NCBI GenBank assembly: GCA_021771635.1
Contig: JAETOQ010000001.1
Location: 62,001-126,000, forward strand
Direction of reading: 5' to 3'
DNA length: 64,000 nucleotides
Source of the DNA: Oscillospiraceae bacterium
Lineage (GTDB): Bacteria; Bacillota; Clostridia; Oscillospirales; Oscillospiraceae
The notes below the pieces were generated by a model that saw nothing but the letters and a program-made list of their open reading frames with translations, was not told where the DNA came from and made no database searches. Numbering within the stretch: the stretch's first letter is position 1; each line of letters starts with the position of its first letter. The translations under genes and the position numbers were made by a program. Positions 37,432 to 47,447 of the stretch are shown here, one piece after another.

Positions 37432-38655
37432 CTATGCGATCCCCCGGATCTCTTTGGACCATGTTTCGTAATTCCGCAGATTTTCCTCCAGGGACTGATT
37501 CTCATCATAGAGACAGTCATCTCCCCAGAAGTCCGTATTCTCCCGGAACTCCCCGCCGCTGCCGCCGGTGCGGAACGCGCCGCCCTCCGTGGTCAGCAGC
37601 AGGGTGCTGTTGTCCAAATAGCCGTGGACCTCCTCCAAAAAGGCGGCGATGGTCGACGGATCGAAGCCTTCATGAAATTCAGAACCAAAGTTGATGTCAA
37701 AATCCACACTGTTCTCCCGGAGCAGCACCTCCTGTCCGGCGGTGTCCAAAGAGAACAGCCGATAACTGTACGTGGCGCAGCCCTGGTACATGACGGGATC
37801 ATAGCAGAGCAGATAGTCCTCCCCGTTTTCCCGGCAGGCAAAGATGGAGGCCCATCCCACATGGGCCAGGGCGGCGTCCTGTGTCCACAGTGCTGTCCCG
37901 TCCGGGCGCGTCACCCGCAGCTCGTACCATGCGGGAAAATAGGGCGTCTCCGGCGTCAGGACCGTCACCAGCTCCACGATCTCCGCCTCTCCGTCGTGGT
38001 CAAAGTCGTAGTCCCCCGGAAGGCGCTCCGTGGTCTGCTCCAGGGTGCTGCCGCTGAGCTCTCCGGTTTGCGCGTCGGCAAAAACGGAACAGCGGTAGGT
38101 GTGCTGTTCCCCAGCGTCGCCGCCCCGGCCCACCGTCACCTCCAGGGTGTAATCCATCAAGCTGCTGTACCGCCACCGGCCCCAGTCCTCCGGCAGAAAG
38201 GCCGGAATGGGCGAGCCGTCCGGCAGGGTGAAATCCCAGCTGGTCCAATAGGCTGTGGAGATGACCGTTACAGCCTGCCATGTCCGGCCCCCGTAGGCCA
38301 GCGCCACAAAGTCGTTCACCGGAGACCACAGGACGGACTGCCACACATAGCCCTGGTCCTCCCATTTGACCTCCCCGGTCCGGGTATCCACGATCTGCAA
38401 ACGCTCCGGCACCCGCACGCCGCTGACATAAATATCACTGGCGCCCAGCGTCCGGACCTGAAACCTGCCGTTGGGAGAGAGCGTCTCCCCCTCCAGTTCC
38501 GCCAGGGGCGTGGCGGACAGCAGCTCCACATAGGCAGCCTCCTCGCCGGAAGGGGCGGGGCACTGATCCGGAGCCTGGGGGCGGCCCGCCGCCGCGGCAG
38601 CCGCCGCTGTTATCAAAACCAGGGCTAAAAGCCCGTATATCTGCTGTTTTTTCAT
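37432..38655 (-). CDS. secreted protein of unknown function
   Basis: signal peptide MKKQQIYGLLALVLITAAAAAAAG; DYDFDHDGEAEIVEL motif. Confidence 0.7.
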   Translation of the reverse strand: MKKQQIYGLLALVLITAAAAAAAGRPQAPDQCPAPSGEEAAYVELLSATPLAELEGETLSPNGRFQVRTLGASDIYVSGVRVPERLQIVDTRTGEVKWEDQGYVWQSVLWSPVNDFVALAYGGRTWQAVTVISTAYWTSWDFTLPDGSPIPAFLPEDWGRWRYSSLMDYTLEVTVGRGGDAGEQHTYRCSVFADAQTGELSGSTLEQTTERLPGDYDFDHDGEAEIVELVTVLTPETPYFPAWYELRVTRPDGTALWTQDAALAHVGWASIFACRENGEDYLLCYDPVMYQGCATYSYRLFSLDTAGQEVLLRENSVDFDINFGSEFHEGFDPSTIAAFLEEVHGYLDNSTLLLTTEGGAFRTGGSGGEFRENTDFWGDDCLYDENQSLEENLRNYETWSKEIRGIA

Positions 38656-38802
38656 GAAAAATGCCGCCTTTTTACTGTGATAGAAACAGTATAGAGGCGG
38701 CAATGTTCCATATCAACAACGAAGCAGTGACAAAAAGTTACAAAATCGTACTTTCCATCTCAAAATAGATCTACCCCTTGGAAAGCAATACATGTAAAGT
38801 AA

Positions 38803-38842
38803 AACAGCCTCCCAGATCTTCAAAAGGGCCGGAGAGGCTGTT
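38803..38842 (-). terminator. terminator of the ABC-F gene
   Basis: minus AACAGCCTC...GAGGCTGTT followed by TTAC/TTT. Confidence 0.65.
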
Positions 38843-38920
38843 CAGGATATCAGATGTCGGTCATTCCGCGTTGGCGCAGCCGGAACAGGTCATATAAGGA
38901 CCGGAAATTCCGGGATCGTC

Positions 38921-40528
38921 TTAGACCTCCGCCCGGCGGAAAGCGATATAGTCCTCGTAGGTGCCCATCTTGTCAATGAGCTTCCCGTTTTCAAACTCCA
39001 TGATGCGGTTGGCGATGGTCTGAACGAACTCGTGGTCGTGGCTGGCGAACAGCACCACGCCCTTGAAGTCAATCAGGCCGTTGTTCACGGCGGTGATGGA
39101 CTCCAGGTCCAGATGGTTGGTGGGCTGGTCCAGCACCAGCACGTTGGAGCCGAACAGCATCATCCGGGAGAGCATGCACCGCACCTTCTCGCCGCCGGAG
39201 AGAACCTTCACCGGCTTGAACACATCGTCGCCGGAGAACAGCATCCGGCCCAGGAAGGACCGCTTGAAGGACTCGGTATTCTCCTCGGCGTTGTCCGCCG
39301 TGTACTGGGCCAGCCAATCCAGCAGGTTCAGATCACAGTCATTGAAGAAGGCGGAGTTGTCCAGGGGGAAGTAGCTGGTGGTGATGGTGGTGCCCCACTT
39401 ATAAGAGCCCTCGTCCGGCTCCATCTCCCCCATGATGATCTTGAACAGGGTGGTCTTGGCGATCTCGTCCTCCCCCACGAAGGCCACCTTCTCATCCCGG
39501 TTGATCCGGAAGCTGACATTGTCCAGCACCTTCCGGCCGTCCACGGTCTTGGACAGGTTCTCCACGGTCAAAATTTCCTTGCCGCACTCCCGGTCCATCT
39601 TGAAGCCCACAAAGGGATACCGGCGGGAGGAGGCGGGCATCTCCTCCACCGTCAGCTTGTCCAGGAGCTTGCGGCGGGCGGTGGCCTGCTTGGACTTGGA
39701 CTTGTTGGCGGAGAAGCGCTGAATGAACAGCTGCAGCTCTTTGATCTTCTCCTCGTTCTTCCGGTTCTGGTCCCGGATCATCCGCTGGACCAGCTGGCTG
39801 GACTCATACCAGAACTCATAGTTGCCCACATACATTTTGATCTGGCCGTAGTCCACGTCCACGATGTTGGTGCAGACGGTGTTGAGGAAGTGGCGGTCAT
39901 GGGAAACCACCAGCGTCAGGGCCTCACAGTCCATCAGAAAGTCCTCCAGCCACTCGATGGCCTGGATGTCCAGATGGTTGGTGGGCTCGTCCAGCAGGAT
40001 GATGTCAGGCTTTCCAAACAGCGCCTGGGCCAGCAGGACCTTCACCTTTTCCTTGGCGGTGAGGCTGCTCATCTCGCTGTACAAAATGTCGTTGGCGAGG
40101 CCCAGGCCCTGAATCAGGCGGCTGACATCGGACTCCGCCTCCCAGCCGTTCATCTCCGCGAACTCCGCCTCCAGCTCGCTGGCCTTCACACCGTCCTCAT
40201 CGGTGAAGTCCGCCTTCTCATAGAGGGCGTCCTTCTCCTTCATCACATCGTAGAGGTGCTGGTTGCCCATGATGACCGTGTCCAGCACGGTGTAGGCATC
40301 GTACTGGAAGTGGTCCTGCTTCAAAATGGACATCCGCTCTTCCTTGGGGATGATGACCTCGCCGGTGGTGGGCTCCAAATCGCCGGAGAGGATGCGGAGG
40401 AACGTGGACTTTCCGGCGCCGTTGGCGCCGATGATGCCGTAGCAGTTGCCGGGGGTGAATTTCAGGTCCACATGCTTGAACAGCGTCTGGCCGGAGAAAT
40501 TCATGCTGACGTCATTAACTGTGATCAT
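38921..40528 (-). CDS. ABC-F family ATPase
   Basis: two ABC domains (IIGANGAGKSTFLRILSG; VAFVGEDEIAKTTLFKIIMG) without TMs. Confidence 0.94.
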   Translation of the reverse strand: MITVNDVSMNFSGQTLFKHVDLKFTPGNCYGIIGANGAGKSTFLRILSGDLEPTTGEVIIPKEERMSILKQDHFQYDAYTVLDTVIMGNQHLYDVMKEKDALYEKADFTDEDGVKASELEAEFAEMNGWEAESDVSRLIQGLGLANDILYSEMSSLTAKEKVKVLLAQALFGKPDIILLDEPTNHLDIQAIEWLEDFLMDCEALTLVVSHDRHFLNTVCTNIVDVDYGQIKMYVGNYEFWYESSQLVQRMIRDQNRKNEEKIKELQLFIQRFSANKSKSKQATARRKLLDKLTVEEMPASSRRYPFVGFKMDRECGKEILTVENLSKTVDGRKVLDNVSFRINRDEKVAFVGEDEIAKTTLFKIIMGEMEPDEGSYKWGTTITTSYFPLDNSAFFNDCDLNLLDWLAQYTADNAEENTESFKRSFLGRMLFSGDDVFKPVKVLSGGEKVRCMLSRMMLFGSNVLVLDQPTNHLDLESITAVNNGLIDFKGVVLFASHDHEFVQTIANRIMEFENGKLIDKMGTYEDYIAFRRAEV

Positions 40529-40611
40529 GGTTTTGTTCCTTTTCAATCAAGAATTTCTAAACGCACAAGCAGGCGCGGCACCGAAGCGCCGCGTCTGCCC
40601 TTGGTATTCTA

Positions 40612-41838
40612 TTATTTCACAAAAGCGCGGTGGAACACCTTTTTGCCCTTCTTGATGACCACGCCCTCGCCCTGGAAATCGCTCTGGTCGAAGGACGCGG
40701 CCACGTCGGTGACCTTCTGGTCGTTGACGGCCATGCCGCCCTGCTGGATCAGCCGCCGGGCCTCGCCGTTGGAGGGGCACAGGCCGCAGGCCACCAGCAG
40801 ACTGATGGCGCCGATCTTTCCGTTTTCAAACTTGTCGGCGGAAAGCTCTGTGGCGGGCATGTTGGCTGTGGAGCCGCCGCCGGAGAACAGGCCGCGGGCG
40901 GTCTCCTGGGCCTTTTCCGCCTCCTCCTCGCCGTGGACCAGCTTGGTCAGCTCGTAGGCCAGGATCTCCTTGGCCTGGTTCAGCTGGCTGCCCTCCCACT
41001 TGTCCATCTCGTCGATCTGCTCCAGGGGCAGGAACGTCAGCATCCGGATGCACTTGAGGACGTCGGCGTCGCCCACGTTCCGCCAGTACTGGTAGAACTC
41101 GAAGGGAGAGGTCTTGTTGGTGTCCAGCCACACGGCGCCGCTGGCGGTCTTGCCCATCTTCTTGCCCTCGGAGTTCAGCAGCAGGGTGATGGTCATGGCG
41201 TAGGCGTCCTTGCCCAGCTTGCGGCGGATCAGCTCCGTGCCGCCCAGCATGTTGGACCACTGGTCGTCGCCGCCGAACTGCATGTTGCAGCCCACGGTCT
41301 GGAACATGTGGTAGAAGTCGTAGGACTGCATGATCATATAGTTGAACTCCAGGAAGCTCAGGCCCTTCTCCATCCGCTGCTTATAGCACTCCGCCCGCAG
41401 CATGTTGTTCACGGAGAAGCAGGCGCCCACCTCCCGCAGCAGGTCCACATAGTTCAGCTTCAGCAGCCAGTCGGCGTTGTTCAGCATCATGGCCTTGCCC
41501 TCGCCGAACTCGATGAATTTCTCCATCTGCTTTTTGAAGCACTCGCAGTTGTGCTGGATGGTCTCCGGCGTCATCATGTTCCGCATGTCCGTGCGGCCGG
41601 AGGGGTCGCCGATATAGCCCGTGCCGCCGCCGATGAGGGCGATGGGCCGGTTGCCCGCCATCTGGAGCCGCTTCATCAGGCACAGGGCCATGAAGTGGCC
41701 CACGTGGAGGCTGTCCGCCGTGGGGTCAAAGCCGATGTAAAAGACGGCCTTGCCGTTGTTCACCAGCTCCCGGATCTCCTCCTCATCGGTGACCTGGGCA
41801 ATGAGGCCCCGGGCCTTCAGTTCTTCATAGATCTGCAT
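40612..41838 (-). CDS. tyrS: tyrosyl-tRNA synthetase
   Basis: FYIGFDPTADSLHVGHFMALCLMKRLQMAG; KMGKTASGAVWLD (KMSKS-like); C-terminal S4. Confidence 0.97.
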   Translation of the reverse strand: MQIYEELKARGLIAQVTDEEEIRELVNNGKAVFYIGFDPTADSLHVGHFMALCLMKRLQMAGNRPIALIGGGTGYIGDPSGRTDMRNMMTPETIQHNCECFKKQMEKFIEFGEGKAMMLNNADWLLKLNYVDLLREVGACFSVNNMLRAECYKQRMEKGLSFLEFNYMIMQSYDFYHMFQTVGCNMQFGGDDQWSNMLGGTELIRRKLGKDAYAMTITLLLNSEGKKMGKTASGAVWLDTNKTSPFEFYQYWRNVGDADVLKCIRMLTFLPLEQIDEMDKWEGSQLNQAKEILAYELTKLVHGEEEAEKAQETARGLFSGGGSTANMPATELSADKFENGKIGAISLLVACGLCPSNGEARRLIQQGGMAVNDQKVTDVAASFDQSDFQGEGVVIKKGKKVFHRAFVK

Positions 41839-41878
41839 ACGATTCTCTCCTCAAAATAGATTTCGGGACAGGGAAAAA

Positions 41879-42146
41879 CGCCCTCCGTCCCATGGGGGAC
41901 AGAGGGCGAAATGCTTTCGCGGTACCACCTCTGGTTCGCCGCCCCCTCGCGGCGGGCGGCCTCACGCCGTGCCATCACACGGCAGCGCTGTAACGGGCGC
42001 TCCCGGAGCACGCCTACTGGGCCAAAGGCCGTTGGGGTGCCGGCTCCAAGGTGTATTCGCCGCCCGATCCTCTCCCCTTTTCACCGCGCCAGGGGTTCTC
42101 TATGCAGGAGCATGACGGTTACTGGTCCTCTTCTTCGCTGTATACA
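41879..42146 (-). promoter_or_regulatory. T-box riboswitch (Tyr) upstream of tyrS
   Basis: AGAGGTGGTACCGCG T-box (41918-41932), terminator CGCCCTCTGTCCCCCATGGGACGGAGGGCG-TTTTT (41879-41908), probable specifier UAC (42053-42055); promoter TTGACA-17-TACAAT (42153-42181). Confidence 0.93.
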
Positions 42147-42177
42147 GGGGGTATTGTATCTGATTTGTGGAAGATTG

Positions 42178-42393
42178 TCAACCAAAATCAGCAAAATAAT
42201 CGGGGGCTTCCTGCCTCCTCCGGTCAGGGGATTCCGCCTCCCCGCAGTAGATGTCCTCCGCGGCCCGCATGCCCGCCTCCAGGATCTCGTATACCTTTAT
42301 ATTCTCCGGAAACAGCGGCAGAATGTCCAGGGCTTCATCAATTTTTCCCAACAGTGCCATGTACATGCGCTTCCAATCAGGTTCTCTTTCCAT
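42178..42393 (-). CDS. 71-aa protein of unknown function
   Basis: MEREPDWKRMYMALLGKIDEALDILPLFPENIKVYEILEAGMRAAEDIYCGE; GGGGGAG SD; divergent from an RHH gene. Confidence 0.72.
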   Translation of the reverse strand: MEREPDWKRMYMALLGKIDEALDILPLFPENIKVYEILEAGMRAAEDIYCGEAESPDRRRQEAPDYFADFG

Positions 42394-42507
42394 CAGGTAC
42401 TCCCCCTCACAAAATTTTTGTGCACTAACATTGAGTGCGTTTCATACATAATAACTTATATTGCACTTAAAATCAACTTATATTTAGACTAATTGGATGT
42501 GAGTTAA

Positions 42508-42702
42508 GTGGAAAAGTACGGTGACAAGAAGAAACACATCAGTATTCGCTTCGATACAGAAACCCATGATAAATTGTTCTATATCGCTGAATACGAGGGC
42601 CGTACCGGAAGCGGGCAGATCATGTACCTGATCCGCCGGTGCATCATGGACTTTGAGCAGGAGCACGGAAAAATCGAATGGGAAGAAAACAAAAACGGCT
42701 GA
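42508..42702 (+). CDS. ribbon-helix-helix DNA-binding protein
   Basis: KKKHISIRFDTETHDKLFYIAEYEGRTGSGQIMYLIRRCIMDFEQEHG, Arc/MetJ-like. Confidence 0.8.
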   Translation: MEKYGDKKKHISIRFDTETHDKLFYIAEYEGRTGSGQIMYLIRRCIMDFEQEHGKIEWEENKNG

Positions 42703-42708
42703 CAGATG

Positions 42709-43368
42709 TCAGCCGTTTTTCCACTGCCGGATCAGACCGGAGGCCCAGTCCAGCAGCAGGCCGGAGCACTCCGTGAACCGCTCGGCAAACGCTCCGGACA
42801 GCAGCGATTCCAGCACCGCCCTGTCCGCTCCGGCCAGACGGTCCAGCAGGTCCGCCTGACCGGAAATATACGCGCCGGTCTCCAGATAGTACCTGGCCTG
42901 GAGCACAAAAAACGCGGATTTGCAGCAGGCCTTTAAAATCTCCGGCTCCCGCTCGTGGAGGTAGTTGTGACAGCAGGCGTGGTAGATGTTGCAGGCCCCC
43001 AGATGCACCGCCCGGCGGACCGCCGCCTCGTCCACGCGGGGCAGCAGGAAGTCCAGATCCCCCAAGTACGGCGTTGTGTCGTGATAGAACTGGAACAGGT
43101 CCGCTGCGTCCCAGCGGGCCAGCTCCTCCCGCCCCGACACGAATCCGCAGAGAAGCTCCCGGTGGGGCAGGTCCGCCGCCGCGGCCCGGTAGGCGTCCAG
43201 GTCCTTGATCGTCAGGCGGTCCAGGATCACCACCACATCGATGTCGCTGTCCGCCGTCCCCTCGCCCCGGCCACGGCTCCCCTGCAATCCCACAAAGGCC
43301 AGCCGGCTGCCGAAGCACACCCGCATCCGGGCCAAAAAGTCCTCCATCCAAGCATAAATTTCCATCAT
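42709..43368 (-). CDS. nucleotidyltransferase-domain (MNT-like) protein
   Basis: LAFVGLQGSRGRGEGTADSDIDVVVIL (GSxxRGxxxxxSDIDL-type motif). Confidence 0.88.
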   Translation of the reverse strand: MMEIYAWMEDFLARMRVCFGSRLAFVGLQGSRGRGEGTADSDIDVVVILDRLTIKDLDAYRAAAADLPHRELLCGFVSGREELARWDAADLFQFYHDTTPYLGDLDFLLPRVDEAAVRRAVHLGACNIYHACCHNYLHEREPEILKACCKSAFFVLQARYYLETGAYISGQADLLDRLAGADRAVLESLLSGAFAERFTECSGLLLDWASGLIRQWKNG

Positions 43369-43397
43369 ACACCTCCTGAGATCATCATGGCCGCAAA

Positions 43398-43428
43398 ACG
43401 GCCCCGTTCAGAGCCGAACGGGACCGTT
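43398..43428 (-). terminator. terminator between the nucleotidyltransferase gene and recN
   Basis: AACGGcCCCGTTCagagcCGAACGGGaCCGTT. Confidence 0.7.
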
Positions 43429-43440
43429 TTTACTGCGCTT

Positions 43441-45123
43441 TTATAGTGTCTTTCGGTACGCCTCCGCCTCGTCCAGCAGCTCTCCGGCGCTTTCCAGCAG
43501 GGCCTCCGTCACCTTGGAGCCGCCGGTGATCCGGGCCAGCTCCGCCTTGCGGCGCTCCCGGTCCAGCTGGACGACCTTTGTAAAGGTTCTCCCCTTGCTC
43601 TCCCCTTTCTCCACAGAGAAATGGGTGTCCGCCATGGCCGCCAGCTGAGGCAGGTGCGTCACGCACAGCACCTGTTTGCGGCGGCTGACCTGGGCCAGCT
43701 TTTCCGCCACTTTCTGGGCCGCACGGCCGCTGACGCCGGTGTCCACTTCATCGAACACCAGGGTGCCGATGGCCTCCTGCTCCGCCAGCACGTTTTTCAG
43801 GGCCAGCATGATGCGGGCCAGCTCGCCGCCGGAGGCGATCTTGGCGATGGGCCGCAGATCCTCACCCACGTTGGCGGACATCAAAAACCGAATGGTGTCG
43901 CAGCCGTCAGCGGCGGGCTCTTTTTCCGCAAAGTCGATGGCAAAGCGGATCTTCTTCATGTCCAGATCCCGCAGCTCGGTCTGGATGCGGTCCTCCAGGG
44001 CTTTGGCGGCTTCTTTCCGGGCCTTTGTCAGCTCCGCGCCCGCCGTCCGGACGGCCTTTTCCGCCTTGGCCAGCTTTTGCCCCAGCAGGATCAGCGTGTC
44101 GTCCGCCGTCTCCATGGCGTCCAGCTCCGCCCGGCACTTGTCCAGGTACGCCAAACAGTCCTCCACTGTGGCGCCGTACTTCTTTTTCAGGCGGTACAGC
44201 TGGTCGGCGCGGCTCTCCACCGCGTCCAGCTCCGCCGGAGAGAAGTCAAATTCCGTTCGTTTTTCCCGGATGATCTCGGCAAGGTCATACGCTTCACAGC
44301 GCAGTTCTCCCAGTCGTTTATAAAGCTCCGCCAGGTCATTGCCCAGGGTGCGGATGCCGGACAGGGCCTCCTCCGCGTCCCGCAGCTGATTCACGGCTCC
44401 GGCGCTTTCATCGTCGCCGCTGAGGCAGTAGTCCGCGCCGGACAGGGCCTCCAAATACTTCTCTCCGTTCCGCAGGAGGTCCCGCCGCGCCGTCAACTCC
44501 TCTTCCTCGCCCGGGATCAGCTCCGCCCGCTCCAATTCGTCGATCTGGAACCGCAGGCTGTCCACCCGGCGGGCCTTCTCCGCCTCGTCCATCTGCAATG
44601 CCCGGATCTGGGCGCGCAGCTCCGCCATGGCGCTGTATTCCCTCTGGTAGGCTTCCAGCTCTGCCTCCGTCCGGCCAAAGCGGTCCAGGTACGCGCCGTG
44701 CTGCTCCTCGTCCAGAAGCTGCTGGCCGTCGTGTTGGCCGTGGATGTTCAGCAGCTCCTCGCCGATCCTTCGCAGCTGGGCCACGGTGATGGGCCGTCCA
44801 TTCGCCCGGCAGAGATTTTTTCCGTCTCCGCCGATCTCCCTCTGGAGCAGCAGATTGCCGTCCTCGTCCGGGGTGATGCCGTTTTCCGCCAGCCCCGGCA
44901 GTCCCGCTGAAACGCCGGAGAACTCCGCGCTGACAAAGGCCCTGTCCGCCCCGGTGCGGATCAGATCCCGGGAGGTCCGCCCCCCCAGCACCGCGCCCAT
45001 GGCGTCGATGACGATGGACTTGCCCGCGCCGGTCTCACCGGTCAGGGCGTTGAAGCCGGGGCGGAACTGGATGTCCGCCTGCTCGATGACCGCGATATTC
45101 TCAATGTGCAGCAGTTCCAGCAT
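43441..45123 (-). CDS. recN: DNA repair protein RecN
   Basis: MLELLHIENIAVIEQADIQFRPGFNALTGETGAGKSIVIDAMGAVLGGR. Confidence 0.97.
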   Translation of the reverse strand: MLELLHIENIAVIEQADIQFRPGFNALTGETGAGKSIVIDAMGAVLGGRTSRDLIRTGADRAFVSAEFSGVSAGLPGLAENGITPDEDGNLLLQREIGGDGKNLCRANGRPITVAQLRRIGEELLNIHGQHDGQQLLDEEQHGAYLDRFGRTEAELEAYQREYSAMAELRAQIRALQMDEAEKARRVDSLRFQIDELERAELIPGEEEELTARRDLLRNGEKYLEALSGADYCLSGDDESAGAVNQLRDAEEALSGIRTLGNDLAELYKRLGELRCEAYDLAEIIREKRTEFDFSPAELDAVESRADQLYRLKKKYGATVEDCLAYLDKCRAELDAMETADDTLILLGQKLAKAEKAVRTAGAELTKARKEAAKALEDRIQTELRDLDMKKIRFAIDFAEKEPAADGCDTIRFLMSANVGEDLRPIAKIASGGELARIMLALKNVLAEQEAIGTLVFDEVDTGVSGRAAQKVAEKLAQVSRRKQVLCVTHLPQLAAMADTHFSVEKGESKGRTFTKVVQLDRERRKAELARITGGSKVTEALLESAGELLDEAEAYRKTL

Positions 45124-45186
45124 ACTCTGGCCCTTCCTTCACGATTTTGGAACGTTCATTCCGTCCCGGCGGAATTCATTTCTGCC

Positions 45187-45299
45187 GGGACACCTCTGCC
45201 CGCCGCGGCGGCCGCCCGCATCGTACGCGGGCGAGGGGGTTCAACGGAGCCGGGCAGCGTCCGGCGCAGCGTCTAAGGGGGACGCCAGTCCCCCTTGGA
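45187..45299 (-). repeat. four-hairpin structured repeat, copy 2 (immediately 3' of argR)
   Basis: conserved linkers with 25599-25720; stems compensated. Confidence 0.85.
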
Positions 45300-45302
45300 G
45301 GT

Positions 45303-45755
45303 TTAAAGCATCTCCTTGATCTCCTCGCAGAAGATCGCCGCGGACTCCGTATCCTGCATCAGCAGAAACGCCGTGTCGTCCCCCGCCAGGGAACCCACCA
45401 TATAGGTGATGTTCATATTATCCAGGGCGGAGCAGGCGGCGCTGGCCAGCCCCGGCATGGTCTTGATGACCACGATGTTCTGGGCATAGGCGATGCTGGT
45501 GATGCTCTCACGGAAGATGGTCCGCAGCTTCTCCGCAAAGTTCAGCTTGGTCCGGTTTCCGGAGACCGCATACTTATATACGCCCTGCCCAACCGGCTCC
45601 TTGATCAGGTGCATCTGCTTGATGTCCCGGGAGATGGTGGCCTGGGTGCTGCTGATGCCCCGCTCCTGAAGGCGGGCCAAAAGCTGTTCCTGTGTTTCGA
45701 TATTTTCCTGGGAAATGATCTCCAGGATCATGGATTGACGGTCATTTTTCATCAT
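45303..45755 (-). CDS. argR: arginine repressor ArgR
   Basis: ILEIISQENIETQEQLLARLQERGISSTQATISRDIKQMHLIK. Confidence 0.96.
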   Translation of the reverse strand: MMKNDRQSMILEIISQENIETQEQLLARLQERGISSTQATISRDIKQMHLIKEPVGQGVYKYAVSGNRTKLNFAEKLRTIFRESITSIAYAQNIVVIKTMPGLASAACSALDNMNITYMVGSLAGDDTAFLLMQDTESAAIFCEEIKEML

Positions 45756-46626
45756 TCAGACCTCCCGGCAGCATTTTTTGGGCAAAGATCTCACAGAAGC
45801 TCTTCTCCGACAGGCGGACCAGCCTGAGGGCGTATTTGCTCCGCCGCACCAGCACCTTGTCGTCGGACCGCAGGGCAAAGGCCCGGCTCTCGTCCACAAA
45901 CAGATACACCGGCTTGCGGCCGTTGCGCTCCAGCTCCACCGTCAGCACATGTTCGGGCGACAGAACGTAGGAGGAAAAGCGCATGTTGTGGATGCAGATG
46001 GGACAGACCACCATGGTCTGGGCCACCGGCTCCACCACCGGCCCGCCGGCGGACAGAGAGTAAGCCGTGGATCCGGTGGGCGTGGCGATGATCACGCCGT
46101 CCCCGGCGATATCCGCCAGATGCCGCCCATCCGAGGAAATTTTCAGGTGGATCACATGGGAGATCGGGCCCTCCCGGATCACGGCGTCGTTCAGGCCCAG
46201 ATTGGTGTAGATCTGCCTGCCGTCCCGGATCACGGAGACATCCAGCATCATCCGCTGTTCCGTCTCAAAGTCCCAGTCCCTCAGCTTCTCCAGAACGTCC
46301 AGTTCTCCGGCCTCCAGCTCCGCCACAAAGCCAAGCCCGCCCATGTTGATGCCAAGGACCGGCATCTTGTTCAATGCCGCCAGCTTCGCCAGATGCAGAA
46401 TGGTGCCGTCTCCGCCGAAGGTGATCAGCAGATCCGCGCCCTTCAGCTCCTGGGGCAGGGGCCGGACGTCATAGTCGGCAAAGGCCCCTTCCTTTTGGTC
46501 CTTGAAGGGGGAGCATACCACGGTTTGAAAGCCCATCCCGTGAAGGATCTTTTCTGCGGCCTTGGTGGCCGTCATTCCCTGGTCCCGGCTGGGATTGGGA
46601 CACAGGATGATTTTCTTCGGATTCAT
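45742..46626 (-). CDS. nadK: NAD kinase
   Basis: LLITFGGDGTILHLAKLAALNKMPVLGINMGGLGFVAEL; GDGVIIATPTGSTAYSLSAGGPVV. Confidence 0.97.
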   Translation of the reverse strand: MNPKKIILCPNPSRDQGMTATKAAEKILHGMGFQTVVCSPFKDQKEGAFADYDVRPLPQELKGADLLITFGGDGTILHLAKLAALNKMPVLGINMGGLGFVAELEAGELDVLEKLRDWDFETEQRMMLDVSVIRDGRQIYTNLGLNDAVIREGPISHVIHLKISSDGRHLADIAGDGVIIATPTGSTAYSLSAGGPVVEPVAQTMVVCPICIHNMRFSSYVLSPEHVLTVELERNGRKPVYLFVDESRAFALRSDDKVLVRRSKYALRLVRLSEKSFCEIFAQKMLPGGLNDEK

Positions 46627-47447
46627 AGGCCGCTCCCCTCTCCGTGCTCCTTCAATACCTGGTGGGATTCCTCCACCAGGGCCTTCAGATCAAATTCCAT
46701 GGGCAGCCATTCGCCCTTCTCCAGATATCCCAGGTATTCAATATTCCCCTCCGGTCCGCGGATTGGAGAATAAGTCAGCCCAAGAACTGTAAAGCCGGAT
46801 TCCTTTGCATGTTCCAGGAAGTGCTCCAGCACCTCCAGATGGACTGCCGGGTCCCGGACCACGCCCTTTTTGCCCACTTTTTCCTTTCCCGCCTCAAACT
46901 GGGGCTTTACCAGGCAGGCCGCGTGGCCGCCGTCTTTCAGCAGGCCGCACAGAGGCGGCAGGATCAGCTTCAGGGAGATGAAGCTCACATCCACCGACGC
47001 AAAGTCCAGTTCGTCGGGGATCTGCTCATGTGTCAGGTAGCGGGCGTTGGTCCGCTCCATGCAGACCACACGGGGGTCCTCCCGCAGCTTCCAGGCCAGC
47101 TGTCCGTAGCCGACATCCACGGAATAGACCTTGGACGCGCCGTTTTGCAGCATGCAGTCGGTAAAGCCCCCGGTGGAGGCGCCGACGTCGCCGCATACCG
47201 CTCCCGCCAAGGTGATGGGGAACGAGGCCATGGCTTTTTCCAGCTTCAGCCCGCCCCGGCTGACGTATTTCAGGGCATTGCCCCGGACCTCGATCTCCGC
47301 GTCATTGGGGACGGCGGTGCCGGGCTTGTCCACCCGCTGGCCCTTCACGAATACCAGACCGCTCATGATGGTGGCCTGGGCCCTCTGACGGCTCTCCTGC
47401 AGGCCGCGCTCCACCAGCAGCACATCCAGCCGCGTCTTATTTGCCAT
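46623..47447 (-). CDS. TlyA family rRNA methyltransferase / S4 protein
   Basis: MANKTRLDVLLVERGLQESRQRAQATIMSGLVFVKGQRVDKPG; DVGASTGGFTDCMLQNGASKVYSVDVGYGQLAWKLR. Confidence 0.95.
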   Translation of the reverse strand: MANKTRLDVLLVERGLQESRQRAQATIMSGLVFVKGQRVDKPGTAVPNDAEIEVRGNALKYVSRGGLKLEKAMASFPITLAGAVCGDVGASTGGFTDCMLQNGASKVYSVDVGYGQLAWKLREDPRVVCMERTNARYLTHEQIPDELDFASVDVSFISLKLILPPLCGLLKDGGHAACLVKPQFEAGKEKVGKKGVVRDPAVHLEVLEHFLEHAKESGFTVLGLTYSPIRGPEGNIEYLGYLEKGEWLPMEFDLKALVEESHQVLKEHGEGSGL

